A stretch of DNA of 64,000 bases from Saprospiraceae bacterium (GCA_016709995.1 JADJLQ010000001.1:1026001-1090000); one strand, 5' to 3'. Shown: positions 39,201 through 47,463, counted from the first letter of the stretch. Program-made: numbers and translations. The notes: generated by a model from the sequence alone, not told the origin.

Positions 39201-39918
39201 TATCGTCTGGAGTGTAGTCCTGTATGTACTCAGACTGCTCTGCGAAAAAGATATTAATCTGAATGAAGGACTCACCCGGAATGTCAAATTGCTCCTGCCT
39301 ACTGGCTTTTTATCCCCATTTTTTCCAAAAGATCCCGCAAAATGCCCCGCAGTAGTTGGAGGCAATACTGAGGTAAGCCAACGATTGACGGATACCCTGA
39401 TCAAAGCATTGGAATTGGCGGCATGCAGCCAGGGTACCATGAACAATTTTTTATTTGGTGATGAATCCCACAGTTATTACGAAACCATCGGTGGAGGTGT
39501 AGGAGCCGGGCCTGGTTTTGAAGGGCGATCTGCGGTCCATCAGCATATGACCAACACCAAAATCACCGATCCTGAAGAATTGGAAGTAAAATACCCTGTC
39601 ATCCTGGATCATTTTAGCATACTGGAACAATCAGGAGGGGAAGGTCAATATTGTGGAGGAAATGGGATCTCAAGAAAAATTACTTTCTTAAAACCCATGA
39701 CGGTAACCATCCTTGCTCAGCATCGCATCCAGCCACCCTATGGGCTTAGGGGAGGTGATCATGGTCAGTGTGGTCAGCAATTTTTGATTCGAGGCAACAC
39801 TGCAATCGCATTAGACAGCAATCAATCTTTATCGGTGGAGGTTGGGGATTCGATTTTGATAAAAACACCTGGCGGTGGGGGTTGGGGCAAAAAAACATCG
39901 AAAAACACATTAAAATAA
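36205..39918 (+). CDS. Fused HyuA-HyuB hydantoinase / 5-oxoprolinase
   Basis: 1237 aa from ATG 36205. The N-terminal half is HyuA-like: VSVDVGGTFCDASYVNGD, GTTKGTNALLELRGAP, the ATP-site motif FDMGGTSTDTARVED, AGADPGPACYGKGGPFTITD, and VYGGAGGLHACALADIL. The C-terminal half (from about residue 735) is HyuB-like: VNVKERLDFSCALLDPKGR, LCNHPLYGGSHLPDLTLL, RAHPDEIGGMTPGSMPP and a C-terminal GEGQYCGGNGISRKITFL. The fused form is typical of eukaryotic-type ATP-dependent 5-oxoprolinase, which opens 5-oxoproline to glutamate; hydantoin substrates are an alternative. It is followed 31 bases later by an Nramp-like gene. Confidence 0.92.
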   Translation: MKITKSQLVSVDVGGTFCDASYVNGDKVSSLKILSNSRLRATILSISDAWTVCIKESWSLPYPQILQDCICFQANGIPIDIKTYDPIAQTLHFYKKHQIYVGEVIDIGTNAEAPVFAAHLLTGIPMNSPLKNIELRIGTTKGTNALLELRGAPCVWITNEGFKDLLYIKTQQRPDLFQLNIPEPNLLHNQVIETKARVDANGLELQAMNKKEWERIKKDLPKDKNTPLAISLMHSYQYPEHERILKKKLRHAGYTFVSVSSELLPIIHFLPRSETAVCNAYLSPILHRFVDAIQSGARPPSLYMISSAGQAMPSKLFHPKDSLLSGPAGGIKAAENLAQYYGINKLITFDMGGTSTDTARVEDRAQIKFNTRVGDIEIASPSYEIETVAAGGGSIIDFEDGRFLVGPKSAGADPGPACYGKGGPFTITDLNLLLSRLVEGAMSIPIFKEHAMIRFDELLSKANILADSTDKNKILYGIAQIANEKMAEAIRKVTMAKGHNPSQYNLLVYGGAGGLHACALADILNISTIIIPYTAGIFSATGIGIAPIENIYIKQINLPLSQCARSLPRRIRELYATHRSNDYALVSKKIYLKYLGQNHTIEVDWIPGVDLKKTFEKAYKQQFGFCLNQTIEVDKISITTQHKRKKRHKTQAPILHNKLTIKEKSVDWSSLSTGKSISGPAIIYHHQATVYLEPDWSASVQANKDLILSRKKKSQSILTWSPEIESALFGNRFKSIAEQMGVQLQHSAFSVNVKERLDFSCALLDPKGRLLANAPHIPVHLGSLGISARLILKKYSIQEGDIILCNHPLYGGSHLPDLTLLKGVFDTNHQLIGYVINRAHPDEIGGMTPGSMPPFATNLEQEGVVFAPTYIQKNGKSNWPMIRKMLQSATYPTRDVSANIFDLKAAMAALHAGELRLKEMVKNYGLKYTHLQMSRLLNQGTSEIQKYIKKHDGKRFTAIEKMDDGRKIKVSINMVYPLMIIDFAGTGPVHPGNLNANPSIVWSVVLYVLRLLCEKDINLNEGLTRNVKLLLPTGFLSPFFPKDPAKCPAVVGGNTEVSQRLTDTLIKALELAACSQGTMNNFLFGDESHSYYETIGGGVGAGPGFEGRSAVHQHMTNTKITDPEELEVKYPVILDHFSILEQSGGEGQYCGGNGISRKITFLKPMTVTILAQHRIQPPYGLRGGDHGQCGQQFLIRGNTAIALDSNQSLSVEVGDSILIKTPGGGGWGKKTSKNTLK

Positions 39919-39936
39919 AATATAATATAATTGGTA

Positions 39937-39944
39937 TAATTTTG
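39937..39944 (+). promoter_or_regulatory. -7 box upstream of the Nramp-like gene
   Basis: TAATTTTG matches TAnnTTTG and ends 5 bases before the ATG at 39950, which predicts a leaderless start if used. No TTG at -33 was found, so the gene may rely on read-through from the oxoprolinase gene instead. Confidence 0.35.
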
Positions 39945-39949
39945 CGGCC

Positions 39950-41275
39950 ATGTCAAAATTCATCTCCTTTAAAAATGGATTGAGTAGTGTACTGGTCTGG
40001 TCAGTGATCTCAGCAGCATTTATTGGTCCAGGAACTGTGACTACCTGTGCCAAAGCTGGCGCACAATATGGCACTCAACTGATCTGGGCATTGGTATTTT
40101 CCACCTTAGCTACTATCCTCTTACAAGAGCTGGTAGCAAGAGTCAGTATGGCGACAGGTAAAAATATCGGTGACATATTATCCATAAAATATCAGTCAAA
40201 TCATTCTTTAAATATATCCAAATTACTGTTTTTTGCCATCGCTTTTGGATGTGCTGCCTATGAATCTGGTAATATCCTCGGTGCTGTGTCAGGTCTTCGT
40301 TTGATCTATCCCCTGCCCACTGCTGTCTACACTTTGATCATTGTCACTCTATGCTATTTTTTACTTTCCCGAGGTAGTATTTCACAGGTATCTAAAATCA
40401 TGGGGGTCGTTGTATTTATCATGGGATTGTTGTTTTGTTACCTGGCGATGACTTCTTCTATTGACATAAAAGAAATACTGGCGGGGCTTCAACCAAGGAT
40501 ACCTACTTCTGGAGGCAGCCTAATAATAGCCTTGATCGGGACTACGATCGTCCCTTACAATCTTTTTCTGGCCTCGGGCTTAAAATTTGATCAGTCCATA
40601 TTTCAAATGAGGTTGGGCTTGGTCCTGGCCATAGGTCTGGGAGGTTTGATCAGTATCGCTATTTTATTAAGCTCTGTTTCTGTACATGGCACCTTCTCCT
40701 ACCAGTCTATGTATGAAGCCATTGAGCATAAAGCAGGCACTACGGGTGCTAACTTTTTTGCTTTTGGATTGTTTGCAGCAGGATTTAGTAGCTCGATTAC
40801 AGCACCTCTGGCTGCTGCCGTTTGTGGCAAGTCATTATTTGTCAATAGCGTAGCTAAAAGTAAAAATAATGATGCCAATATATATAAGTATACCTGGATC
40901 ACAATTCTTAGTATAGGAGCACTGTTTGGGTTATTGCAAATCAAACCAATACCAGCCATTATAGCTGCTCAAGGCATCAATGGTCTGTTGTTACCACTTG
41001 TGTGCATCGCTTTGTATCTGGCAGTTCATGATCAAAATTTGCTTTCACGTGCATATAGACACCATCCTCGATGGAACTATGTATATCTTTTCATTATCTG
41101 GATCATTACTATGTTGGGCATTTACAATGTGCAGCATGCCATCCTGAATATGTTTGCCATAAAGTCATTTCAAGAATCGCGTATTATTTTGCTATCCGTA
41201 TTGCTGAGCCTTGCATTGACTATAATTTTACAGCAGGATCATCGTACACAATCACATCAAAAAAATAATAATTAA
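39950..41275 (+). CDS. Nramp-fold transporter lacking the canonical metal-binding motifs
   Basis: 441 aa with about 11 membrane spans in the SLC11/Nramp pattern. In helix 1 the usual DPGN is replaced: IGPGTVTTCAKAGAQYG aligns with the canonical IDPGN...AAGSQFG, changing Asp to Gly and Asn to Thr. In helix 6 the usual MPHN is VPYN (GTTIVPYNLFLASGL), losing Met and His. The metal ligands of known Mn/Fe transporters are therefore absent. It follows the 5-oxoprolinase gene at 31 bases. B. subtilis ycsG, also an Nramp-family gene, is in the 5-oxoprolinase (pxpABC/kip) operon, so a 5-oxoproline or similar organic substrate is my inference. Confidence 0.88.
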   Translation: MSKFISFKNGLSSVLVWSVISAAFIGPGTVTTCAKAGAQYGTQLIWALVFSTLATILLQELVARVSMATGKNIGDILSIKYQSNHSLNISKLLFFAIAFGCAAYESGNILGAVSGLRLIYPLPTAVYTLIIVTLCYFLLSRGSISQVSKIMGVVVFIMGLLFCYLAMTSSIDIKEILAGLQPRIPTSGGSLIIALIGTTIVPYNLFLASGLKFDQSIFQMRLGLVLAIGLGGLISIAILLSSVSVHGTFSYQSMYEAIEHKAGTTGANFFAFGLFAAGFSSSITAPLAAAVCGKSLFVNSVAKSKNNDANIYKYTWITILSIGALFGLLQIKPIPAIIAAQGINGLLLPLVCIALYLAVHDQNLLSRAYRHHPRWNYVYLFIIWIITMLGIYNVQHAILNMFAIKSFQESRIILLSVLLSLALTIILQQDHRTQSHQKNNN

Positions 41276-42321
41276 GCTTTAAGAAGTTTATCACTGAGCT
41301 CTTCTCGCAAGAGCGGTAGGTGTCTACTCACCAATTTGATAAATGCAATCTGGGTTTGTACACTAACCAGATTAAATCCGGCATAGGGTTGTTTGTAATA
41401 TATATCGCCTTCAAGGTGGTCCGTCAAAAACCTAATCGCCTGCTCTAAGGCCATTCTGACCATAGAATCAGGTATCGCCAACAATTCGCGATGAGTCAGC
41501 GTTCCTGTGGTAGCAGAGAGGTAACCTTTGATAAAATTATGATAAACCAGAGTGTCAAATCCTACCGGGCCCATTCTGCCATCTTCACCTGAAGGATTGC
41601 ACATCGTCCGCAGCACATCACCAGTATCAAAAATGATCTCCCCAGACATCATGGTGTCCAGGTCAACCATACAAATGCCTTTGCCCAGATCATCAAAGAG
41701 CATATTGTTCAACTTGGTATCATTATGAGTCACTCTTTTGGGCAATTTTATTTCAATTTGCCACTGTAAAACATCTTCACCATTATTTTTTAAAAATTCA
41801 ACTTCCTCGCTGCATCCTGCTAATCTATTACAAGGATCCTCTTCTACCACTGTAATAAATTTTTGATATCTGACAGATAAGTCATGAAAAGAAGGAATGG
41901 TATCTACCAGTGTCCCGGGATTCATACCTGCTAACTGAGAATGAAATTCACCCACCATCTTGCCTGCTTCGATAGCTTGATCAGGATGGGTCAATCTTTC
42001 ATAACTGTGGCTATTTTTTATATAATGCATGATTCGCCAGAAATACCCATCAAATTCTATTGCATTTTCACCGGAAGCAGTAGTAAGGAATGATACAAAT
42101 ACTGCATGAGGATGCGCTATCCTGATATGATCTTCAACTTTACCGATATTTTTCATCAACGACCGGATGTCCTTAAAAACATGATGATTCAATCGTTGTA
42201 TGACCAGTTTTACTTCACCAAGTACATATAGATAAGTATCGTGTATGAGCCCATCGCCAAACTTAGCGATGTCTGCAGCAGGATCTAACCCATAAGCTAA
42301 AAATAGTTCATCGGGGATCAT
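41272..42321 (-). CDS. Aminoglycoside-phosphotransferase-fold sugar kinase (NahK/AmgK-like)
   Basis: About 349 aa. The kinase core is THNDTKLNNMLFD (catalytic Asp) and MVDLDTMMSGEIIFDTGDVL (metal-binding Asp), standard for APH-type small-molecule kinases. The start ATG 42319-42321 overlaps the stop of the upstream nucleotidyltransferase as ATGA; ATG 42327 is also possible. A 1-kinase beside a nucleotidyltransferase makes an anomeric sugar-1-phosphate then an NDP-sugar, as in NahK or AmgK/MurU pathways. With the divergent FucP/NagP-type permease next door, an N-acetylhexosamine is the most likely substrate (inference). It converges on the Nramp gene, overlapping by 4 bases. Confidence 0.8.
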   Translation of the reverse strand: MIPDELFLAYGLDPAADIAKFGDGLIHDTYLYVLGEVKLVIQRLNHHVFKDIRSLMKNIGKVEDHIRIAHPHAVFVSFLTTASGENAIEFDGYFWRIMHYIKNSHSYERLTHPDQAIEAGKMVGEFHSQLAGMNPGTLVDTIPSFHDLSVRYQKFITVVEEDPCNRLAGCSEEVEFLKNNGEDVLQWQIEIKLPKRVTHNDTKLNNMLFDDLGKGICMVDLDTMMSGEIIFDTGDVLRTMCNPSGEDGRMGPVGFDTLVYHNFIKGYLSATTGTLTHRELLAIPDSMVRMALEQAIRFLTDHLEGDIYYKQPYAGFNLVSVQTQIAFIKLVSRHLPLLREELSDKLLKA

Positions 42322-43232
42322 GCCCATAAATTCTCTGGATAGACTCCTTTATCTAATAATGACTGCAAAGCTAGCATGACCGCAGGCTTGTCTTCAGGAT
42401 AGGTCACTCCAAACCAGGTCGATTCAGATGGCAGCACTTCTACGGTGGCTAAATTATGTTCGATCATATAATCCATTAAGGTGGGGATATAATATTCTGA
42501 TTTTGGGTCTAAACCATATTCTTGGAGAAAGGTTTTAAAATGGCGATCCATAACATTAAAATAATGAGGCACACAGCCCCACATATTCATGGAAGCAAAA
42601 TCATCATCATTTAGGGGCATAGGATGCTCCGATTCGCTATCATATCGAATAATACCATCCTCAAATCGCCTGATTTTTGTCCGTTCGTTTACTGCAACCA
42701 GAAAGTTGTGCTCATCGACAGTACAAATTCCACGATTGACGGTACCATGCTCTGACAAGGTATTTCTAAGATAATATCCTACAGTACAATAAGAAGATTG
42801 GTCATTTGGCGCCAGCTTATTCAAAAAATTGGCCAACGTGATATATGATTCTGCTCCATAAAAATCATCAGCATTGATCACCCCAAAAGGCTCCCGGATA
42901 AAATCTTTGGCCACCCAGACCGCATGGGCAGTGCCCCAGGGCTTCGTCCTGTCTGGATGTATCGGAATACCAGAAGGTACCATGGCAATATCCTGGTTGA
43001 CAAAATGGTACTCAACCCTACCCTCCAATTTGTGTGCAAAAGCTTTGATCATATCAGATTTGAAGCTTTCACGAATGATAAATATAATCTTTCCAAAACC
43101 CGCCTTGAGTGCATCGAAAAGAGAATAATCGATGATCGCTTCCCCATTGGGACCAAACTGGTCTAACTGTTTCAAGCCTCCGTATCTGCTACCCATGCCA
43201 GCTGCCAAAATGATCAAAGAAGGTTTCATCAT
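42318..43232 (-). CDS. Sugar nucleotidyltransferase
   Basis: 304 aa NTP_transferase domain: LIILAAGMGSRYGGLKQLDQ, where the usual GxGTRL-PKP signature is GMGSRYGGLKQ, a sub-family often paired with APH-type sugar kinases in Bacteroidota. INADDFYGAESYI is the metal- and sugar-binding region. The C-terminal half reads VAVNERTKIRRFEDGIIRYD and VLPSESTWFGVTYPEDKPAV. It is translationally coupled to the kinase downstream, so the pair surely acts in the same pathway. The nucleotide (UTP or other) cannot be read from the sequence. Confidence 0.85.
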   Translation of the reverse strand: MMKPSLIILAAGMGSRYGGLKQLDQFGPNGEAIIDYSLFDALKAGFGKIIFIIRESFKSDMIKAFAHKLEGRVEYHFVNQDIAMVPSGIPIHPDRTKPWGTAHAVWVAKDFIREPFGVINADDFYGAESYITLANFLNKLAPNDQSSYCTVGYYLRNTLSEHGTVNRGICTVDEHNFLVAVNERTKIRRFEDGIIRYDSESEHPMPLNDDDFASMNMWGCVPHYFNVMDRHFKTFLQEYGLDPKSEYYIPTLMDYMIEHNLATVEVLPSESTWFGVTYPEDKPAVMLALQSLLDKGVYPENLWA

Positions 43233-43322
43233 TCAATATTATTATTTAGAAACCCAAAAGTATAAAACTTACTGCAAGACTCTGACTATTTGTATCTTGT
43301 TTTACCTAATCTAAAATATCAA

Positions 43323-44612
43323 ATGGAATCAACTCAAAATCAGATTACTACTAACACACAGAAAAACAGCTTTGGCCCTATCATCATTATCGGCATCCTG
43401 TTCTTTATTTTCGGGTTTATCACCTGGGCCAATAGTTCGTTGATCCCTTACCTTAAAATAGCTTGTGAATTGACGACTTCGCAGGCCATCTTGGTCACTT
43501 TCGCCTTCTACATTTCTTATGCTTTTATGGCTTTCCCTTCCGCCTGGGTACTTAAAAAAACCGGATACAAGAATGGGATGGTGGTTGGATTATTGGTCAT
43601 GGCATTAGGTGCTTTGGTCTTTATACCAGCGGCTTCAGCCAGATCCTTCGATTTGTTTTTATTTGGCTTATTTGTGATCGGTGGAGGTATGGCTTTATTG
43701 CAAACTGCTTCCAATCCATATATCACCATCCTGGGTCCGATAGAAAGTGCCGCTAAAAGAATCAGTATCATGGGTGTGTTTAATAAGGCTGCCGGTGCTT
43801 TGGCACCCATTGTGCTGGGTGCGATCATTTTGAAAGATTCAAGTGCTCTACAAGCTAGGCTTGCTACGATGGAAGCAGCGGCAAAAACGGCAGAACTGGA
43901 ATTATTAGCATCAAAAGTGGTCATGCCCTATGTGTCCATCGCTATAGCATTGATCTTATTATCAATTTTTATATATAAATCAAGCATTCCTGAGATCAGG
44001 GCAGAAGGTGAAGACGACCAGGGCCCTAACACAATCAACCGCAAAAGTATATTTGACTATCCTTATCTCTGGTTGGGATTTATCACCTTATTTCTTTATG
44101 TTGGAGCAGAGGTATTATCAGGTGATATCATTCAGATCTATGGCAATAGCCTCGGTATCCCTCTTGACATTGCAAAGTATTTCACAACTTACACGATGAT
44201 TGGATTATTGACTGGTTATATCATTGGGATTTTTACCATCCCTAAATACCTTTCTCAATCTACCGCGCTCAAAGGATCTGCTGTATTGGGTTTGATATTT
44301 AGTGCCCTTGCCATGTTTACAGACGGATACATGTCAGTCCTATTCATTGCCTTGCTGGGATTGGCCAATGCTTTGATTTGGCCCGCAATTTGGCCATTAG
44401 CCATTGAAGGATTGGGCAAATTTACGCGTACAGGTTCGGCTCTACTTATCGTTGGCATTGCTGGAGGAGCTATCATTCCCAGGGTATGGGCAATTCTAGG
44501 TGAATCCATCGGTTTAAAATCTGCTTTTGTTATTCTTATCCCCTGCTATTTGTTCGTATTGTATTTTGCTACTTATGGACATAAAATTGGCAAGACTGTA
44601 ACTTCAAAGTAA
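43323..44612 (+). CDS. FucP/NagP-type sugar:H+ symporter (MFS)
   Basis: About 429 aa from ATG 43323, with 12 predicted spans. Start IIIIGILFFIFGFITWANSS and the loop LKIACELTTSQAILVTFAFY are the family hallmarks of FucP and of the GlcNAc/glucose permeases (NagP/GluP) of Bacteroidota and gamma-proteobacteria. GGGMALLQTASNPYITILGP and KRISIMGVFNKAAGALAPIV are also typical. Divergent from the kinase/nucleotidyltransferase pair, suggesting uptake of the sugar they activate. The S9 peptidase gene starts 3 bases after its stop. Confidence 0.88.
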   Translation: MESTQNQITTNTQKNSFGPIIIIGILFFIFGFITWANSSLIPYLKIACELTTSQAILVTFAFYISYAFMAFPSAWVLKKTGYKNGMVVGLLVMALGALVFIPAASARSFDLFLFGLFVIGGGMALLQTASNPYITILGPIESAAKRISIMGVFNKAAGALAPIVLGAIILKDSSALQARLATMEAAAKTAELELLASKVVMPYVSIAIALILLSIFIYKSSIPEIRAEGEDDQGPNTINRKSIFDYPYLWLGFITLFLYVGAEVLSGDIIQIYGNSLGIPLDIAKYFTTYTMIGLLTGYIIGIFTIPKYLSQSTALKGSAVLGLIFSALAMFTDGYMSVLFIALLGLANALIWPAIWPLAIEGLGKFTRTGSALLIVGIAGGAIIPRVWAILGESIGLKSAFVILIPCYLFVLYFATYGHKIGKTVTSK

Positions 44613-44614
44613 AA

Positions 44615-45294
44615 ATGAATACAAGGTCGTTTATCGGATTGGTTCTACTTATAAGTCTTTTTGCTTCAACACCACAGCTTGCCCAGGAGCAAACCAAAAA
44701 ACTCACTCCGGGGGATATTTATAAATTGAAAACTGTAGGGAATCCGGAAATTTCACCTGAAGGACATTGGCTTTTGTATACCCTTACCACCACTGATTCA
44801 GCAAAAGATAACAGAAACTCAGATATATGGATGACATCCTGGGATGGCACCAACTCTGTTCAACTGACCAATACTCCTGAAGGGGAAAACAATCCAAAAT
44901 GGAGCCCGGATGGTAAATTTATTTCGTTTACTGCATCCAGAAATGGTGGTAAAAACCAAATTTTTCTTTTAAATCGATTGGGTGGCGAAGCGATCAAACT
45001 GACTGATATTAAAGGGGAGCTAAGTGATTATGATTGGAGTCCCGATAGTAAAAAAATCTTACTTACGGTAAAAGATCCATTAGATAGTACTCAGAAAGCT
45101 GGCCAACCTTTCGTGATCGATCGATATCAGTTTAAATGTACCAGGCTCTAAGATCGATCGGCACACCGACAGAGCTGATAATCTATCCTGGTCAATACCA
45201 TGGCCTAACAAAACCATCCTATATCAAAGACAGATTCGAGCGATATGGACAATGGTATGATAAATATGTCATGGGGGTAATGCCTAAAAGTTAG
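44615..45294 (+). pseudogene. S9 (prolyl-oligopeptidase) peptidase with internal deletion
   Basis: The N-terminal 175 residues are a normal exported S9 peptidase start: signal ending at about AQEQ, KLTPGDIYKLKTVGNPEISP, and WD40-like blades with NNPKWSPDGKFISFTASRN and YDWSPDSKKILLTVKDPL. At about 45135 the reading jumps into the extreme C-terminus in another frame: MYQALRSIGTPTELIIYPGQ, YHGLTKPSYIKDRFERYGQW, ending KYVMGVMPKS at 45294. The catalytic Ser and Asp, and most of the beta-propeller, are missing, about 450 residues. A deletion or misassembly; the product cannot be active. Confidence 0.85.
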
Positions 45295-45302
45295 TAATAT
45301 CT

Positions 45303-45461
45303 TTAGTCATAATGTCCTTTACAACTTATTATGACTATTTCATCCAAATTGGAAATTAAATAAATTAAACGATGCTTCTCAGTGATCCTTCTGCTCCACA
45401 AGCCACTCAATTTATAATTAAGAGCTTCTGGTTTTCCTTTACCAGTAAAAGGAGTTCTTCG
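45303..45461 (-). pseudogene. C-terminal remnant of a YoeB/Txe-type mRNA interferase toxin
   Basis: Fifty-two residues ending at TAA 45303-45305 on the minus strand: RRTPFTGKGKPEALNYKLSG, then LWSRRITEKHRLIYLISN and IVIISCKGHYD. This is the conserved C-terminal half of YoeB, including the Arg-Arg-Ile-Thr and His-Arg-Leu residues and the His-Tyr end that forms the active site. The N-terminal about 30 residues and any antitoxin (yefM-type) are absent; instead a hairpin and then the tmRNA 3' end adjoin it. Confidence 0.85.
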
Positions 45462-45484
45462 GATGGCGAGCTAAAATCGCCATC
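45462..45484 (-). terminator. Hairpin downstream of the tmRNA gene
   Basis: GATGGCGA (45462-45469) pairs with TCGCCATC (45477-45484): an 8-bp stem and 7-base loop, 29 bases beyond the tmRNA 3' end in its direction of transcription. It may terminate ssrA, though the following T-run is weak (CCTTTT after 9 bases). Confidence 0.4.
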
Positions 45485-45512
45485 GGAAGCTTGCCTCGCG
45501 AAAATTTAAAAG

Positions 45513-45893
45513 TGGAGCTGGGGAGATTCGAACTCCCGTCCAGACAAAGCACTCATTAGCTTTCTACATGTTTATTCTTCTATTTGAGTCTTAGTGATGA
45601 GGTAGGATAGAGACACTCCCATGTTCATCAAGCAGCTTCCGATTAATTTCGCTCTATCTCCGGTGGCGTCGAGATAAAACTAACCTGAGCACTCCTAAGA
45701 GCGGGTTTGAATGCGGTAGATCCTGTATCAGGTGTCAGATCGACGGCATAAAGCCGGTCTAATTCTATGAATTAGGCAGCGATAGCATAAGTGTTGCCAC
45801 TTAAAGGTTGAAAGTTATTTTTTACGGAGTAACCTCTCATGCTCCGACATGCTTACTAACCAGCAGACCCTCCTGTCGATTCCAGTCAGCCCC
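45513..45893 (-). ncRNA. ssrA: Transfer-messenger RNA (tmRNA)
   Basis: 381 nt on the minus strand. The 5' end GGGGCTGACTGGAATCGACA pairs with the 3' CAGCTCC-A to form the tRNA-like acceptor. The T-arm GGGAG-TTCGAAT-CTCCC is present, and the typical conserved AGCATGTCGGAG and GCTAATGAGTGC segments flank the middle pseudoknots. The tag ends in GCT ATC GCT GCC TAA and reads GNTYAIAA, a variant of the usual YALAA ending; the resume codon is probably GGC. CCA is not encoded. Together with SmpB it rescues stalled ribosomes and marks the peptide for proteolysis. Confidence 0.96.
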
Positions 45894-45972
45894 ATTATTT
45901 TCAAAGAACTTATCTTTAAACCTTTCAAAGGTCTTAAAAGTTCAATATAATTCCTTTCGGAGAAATTCAAAT

Positions 45973-47316
45973 CTAACGCTTATACCTTTCTCTCCAGGGA
46001 AAGAACCGGAAAAACAGCCAGGAGCCAAACCATAGTATGCTCCAATAAAAAAACTCGGAGCCCCAGGCCCAAGGCAATGATAAGTGCTTGATTTTGATTA
46101 CCGTATAAGTATAGAGCACATAGACCCCTACGGTGACAAATTCAATGGCCAGGTTGATTCTCGTCAGTCCGGTGCCGAGGATGGCATTGAGCCAGATGGA
46201 CCCTTGTGACATAATTAAAATGGCTACAGTAACTACCCTGATGACAGGGATAGCCTCATGGTTAAACGCATCAGATGCTGAATACAGTTTAAAAAAGACC
46301 TCTGGAAACAAATTAAGCGCAATACAACAGGGTAATACCAGGAAAAAGCTGAGGGAAGCAATACGCTTTATCAATGGAATCACTTGATCCAAATGGCCCT
46401 GCCCGATAATATTACTCACCATATTGTTACTGGTAGCCGCAAATGCCCAGATAAATACTCCGATCACTCCAAACACATTGCGCATCGTGTTGGATATAGC
46501 CAATGCCCGTGGACCAAGATCTTCTATCCATAAATAAAATAAAAACCAACTTACGATACTGATCAGATACTGGAAAATCAAAGGAGCTGACCGGTCAAAA
46601 ATATTGTAGGTAGCTGATCTATCCCACCCTTTAAAGCTTAATACCCGAAACTCCTGGGGCAGCTTTTTATACCACAAAAAACTATGCACTACGACCATAC
46701 CGACAGCTTCAGCGATGATAGAAGCCCAGGCTGCACCCTCAAAGCCCATGGGTCTGAAACCAAAGTGGCCAAAAATCAGGATATAGTCGAGAATGATATT
46801 GGTGGCAGCCTCTGCTATCGATCCGATCATTAAAAATCGGGTATTGTTGGTAGAGATCAGGAATGAATTTCCAATCTGGTAAAGGAATAAAAATGGTAAC
46901 CCCAGGATTCTAATTTTGACGAAGGACACTGCTAAATCCAATACTTCCCCGTTCTGTAACTGGGACTTCATAATGTATGGGGCAAATAAATAAGTAAAAA
47001 CGACTCCGGCTATGCTCAGAAAGCAAATGACCTTTATAGCCTGGGCCAGATATCTGCCAATCTCTGCCTGATTTCCTCCTCCTGCACTACGAGACATTAA
47101 GGATTGAAGTCCATTATTGAAACCAAATCCTATGACTGTAAATATCAGATAATATACTCCTGTGATACCAGCCGTGCCTAACTCGGTCTCTCCAAGTCTG
47201 CTTAGAAATACATTGTTGGTGATAAAATTGACTTGTGGTATCAATATTGAAACTGAAATCGGCAAAGCAAACCGAAAAATATCAGCAAAAGATGTCTTGA
47301 TCTGAAGGGTCGACAT
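45973..47316 (-). CDS. MATE-family multidrug/solute exporter
   Basis: 447 aa with 12 predicted spans. The start FRFALPISVSILIPQVNFIT, NNVFLSRLGETELGTAGITG and the later GFRPMGFEGAAWASIIAEAV are typical of MATE transporters. These exchange Na+ or H+ for cationic compounds; the substrate is unknown. Encoded upstream of ssrA on the same strand with 79 bases between, no sign of an operon. Confidence 0.9.
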   Translation of the reverse strand: MSTLQIKTSFADIFRFALPISVSILIPQVNFITNNVFLSRLGETELGTAGITGVYYLIFTVIGFGFNNGLQSLMSRSAGGGNQAEIGRYLAQAIKVICFLSIAGVVFTYLFAPYIMKSQLQNGEVLDLAVSFVKIRILGLPFLFLYQIGNSFLISTNNTRFLMIGSIAEAATNIILDYILIFGHFGFRPMGFEGAAWASIIAEAVGMVVVHSFLWYKKLPQEFRVLSFKGWDRSATYNIFDRSAPLIFQYLISIVSWFLFYLWIEDLGPRALAISNTMRNVFGVIGVFIWAFAATSNNMVSNIIGQGHLDQVIPLIKRIASLSFFLVLPCCIALNLFPEVFFKLYSASDAFNHEAIPVIRVVTVAILIMSQGSIWLNAILGTGLTRINLAIEFVTVGVYVLYTYTVIKIKHLSLPWAWGSEFFYWSILWFGSWLFFRFFPWRERYKR

Positions 47317-47463
47317 AAAAGGGATGCAAAGATCATATTTTTGCAGTTATTGAATAGTCACATCATTTTTAACCTTCTGAGGACTAAATGCACAGCATCT
47401 ATACTTTGTCACCCATTCCTGAACGGGTATAATTAGTGACAGGCTAATTTTCCAGACACTTCC

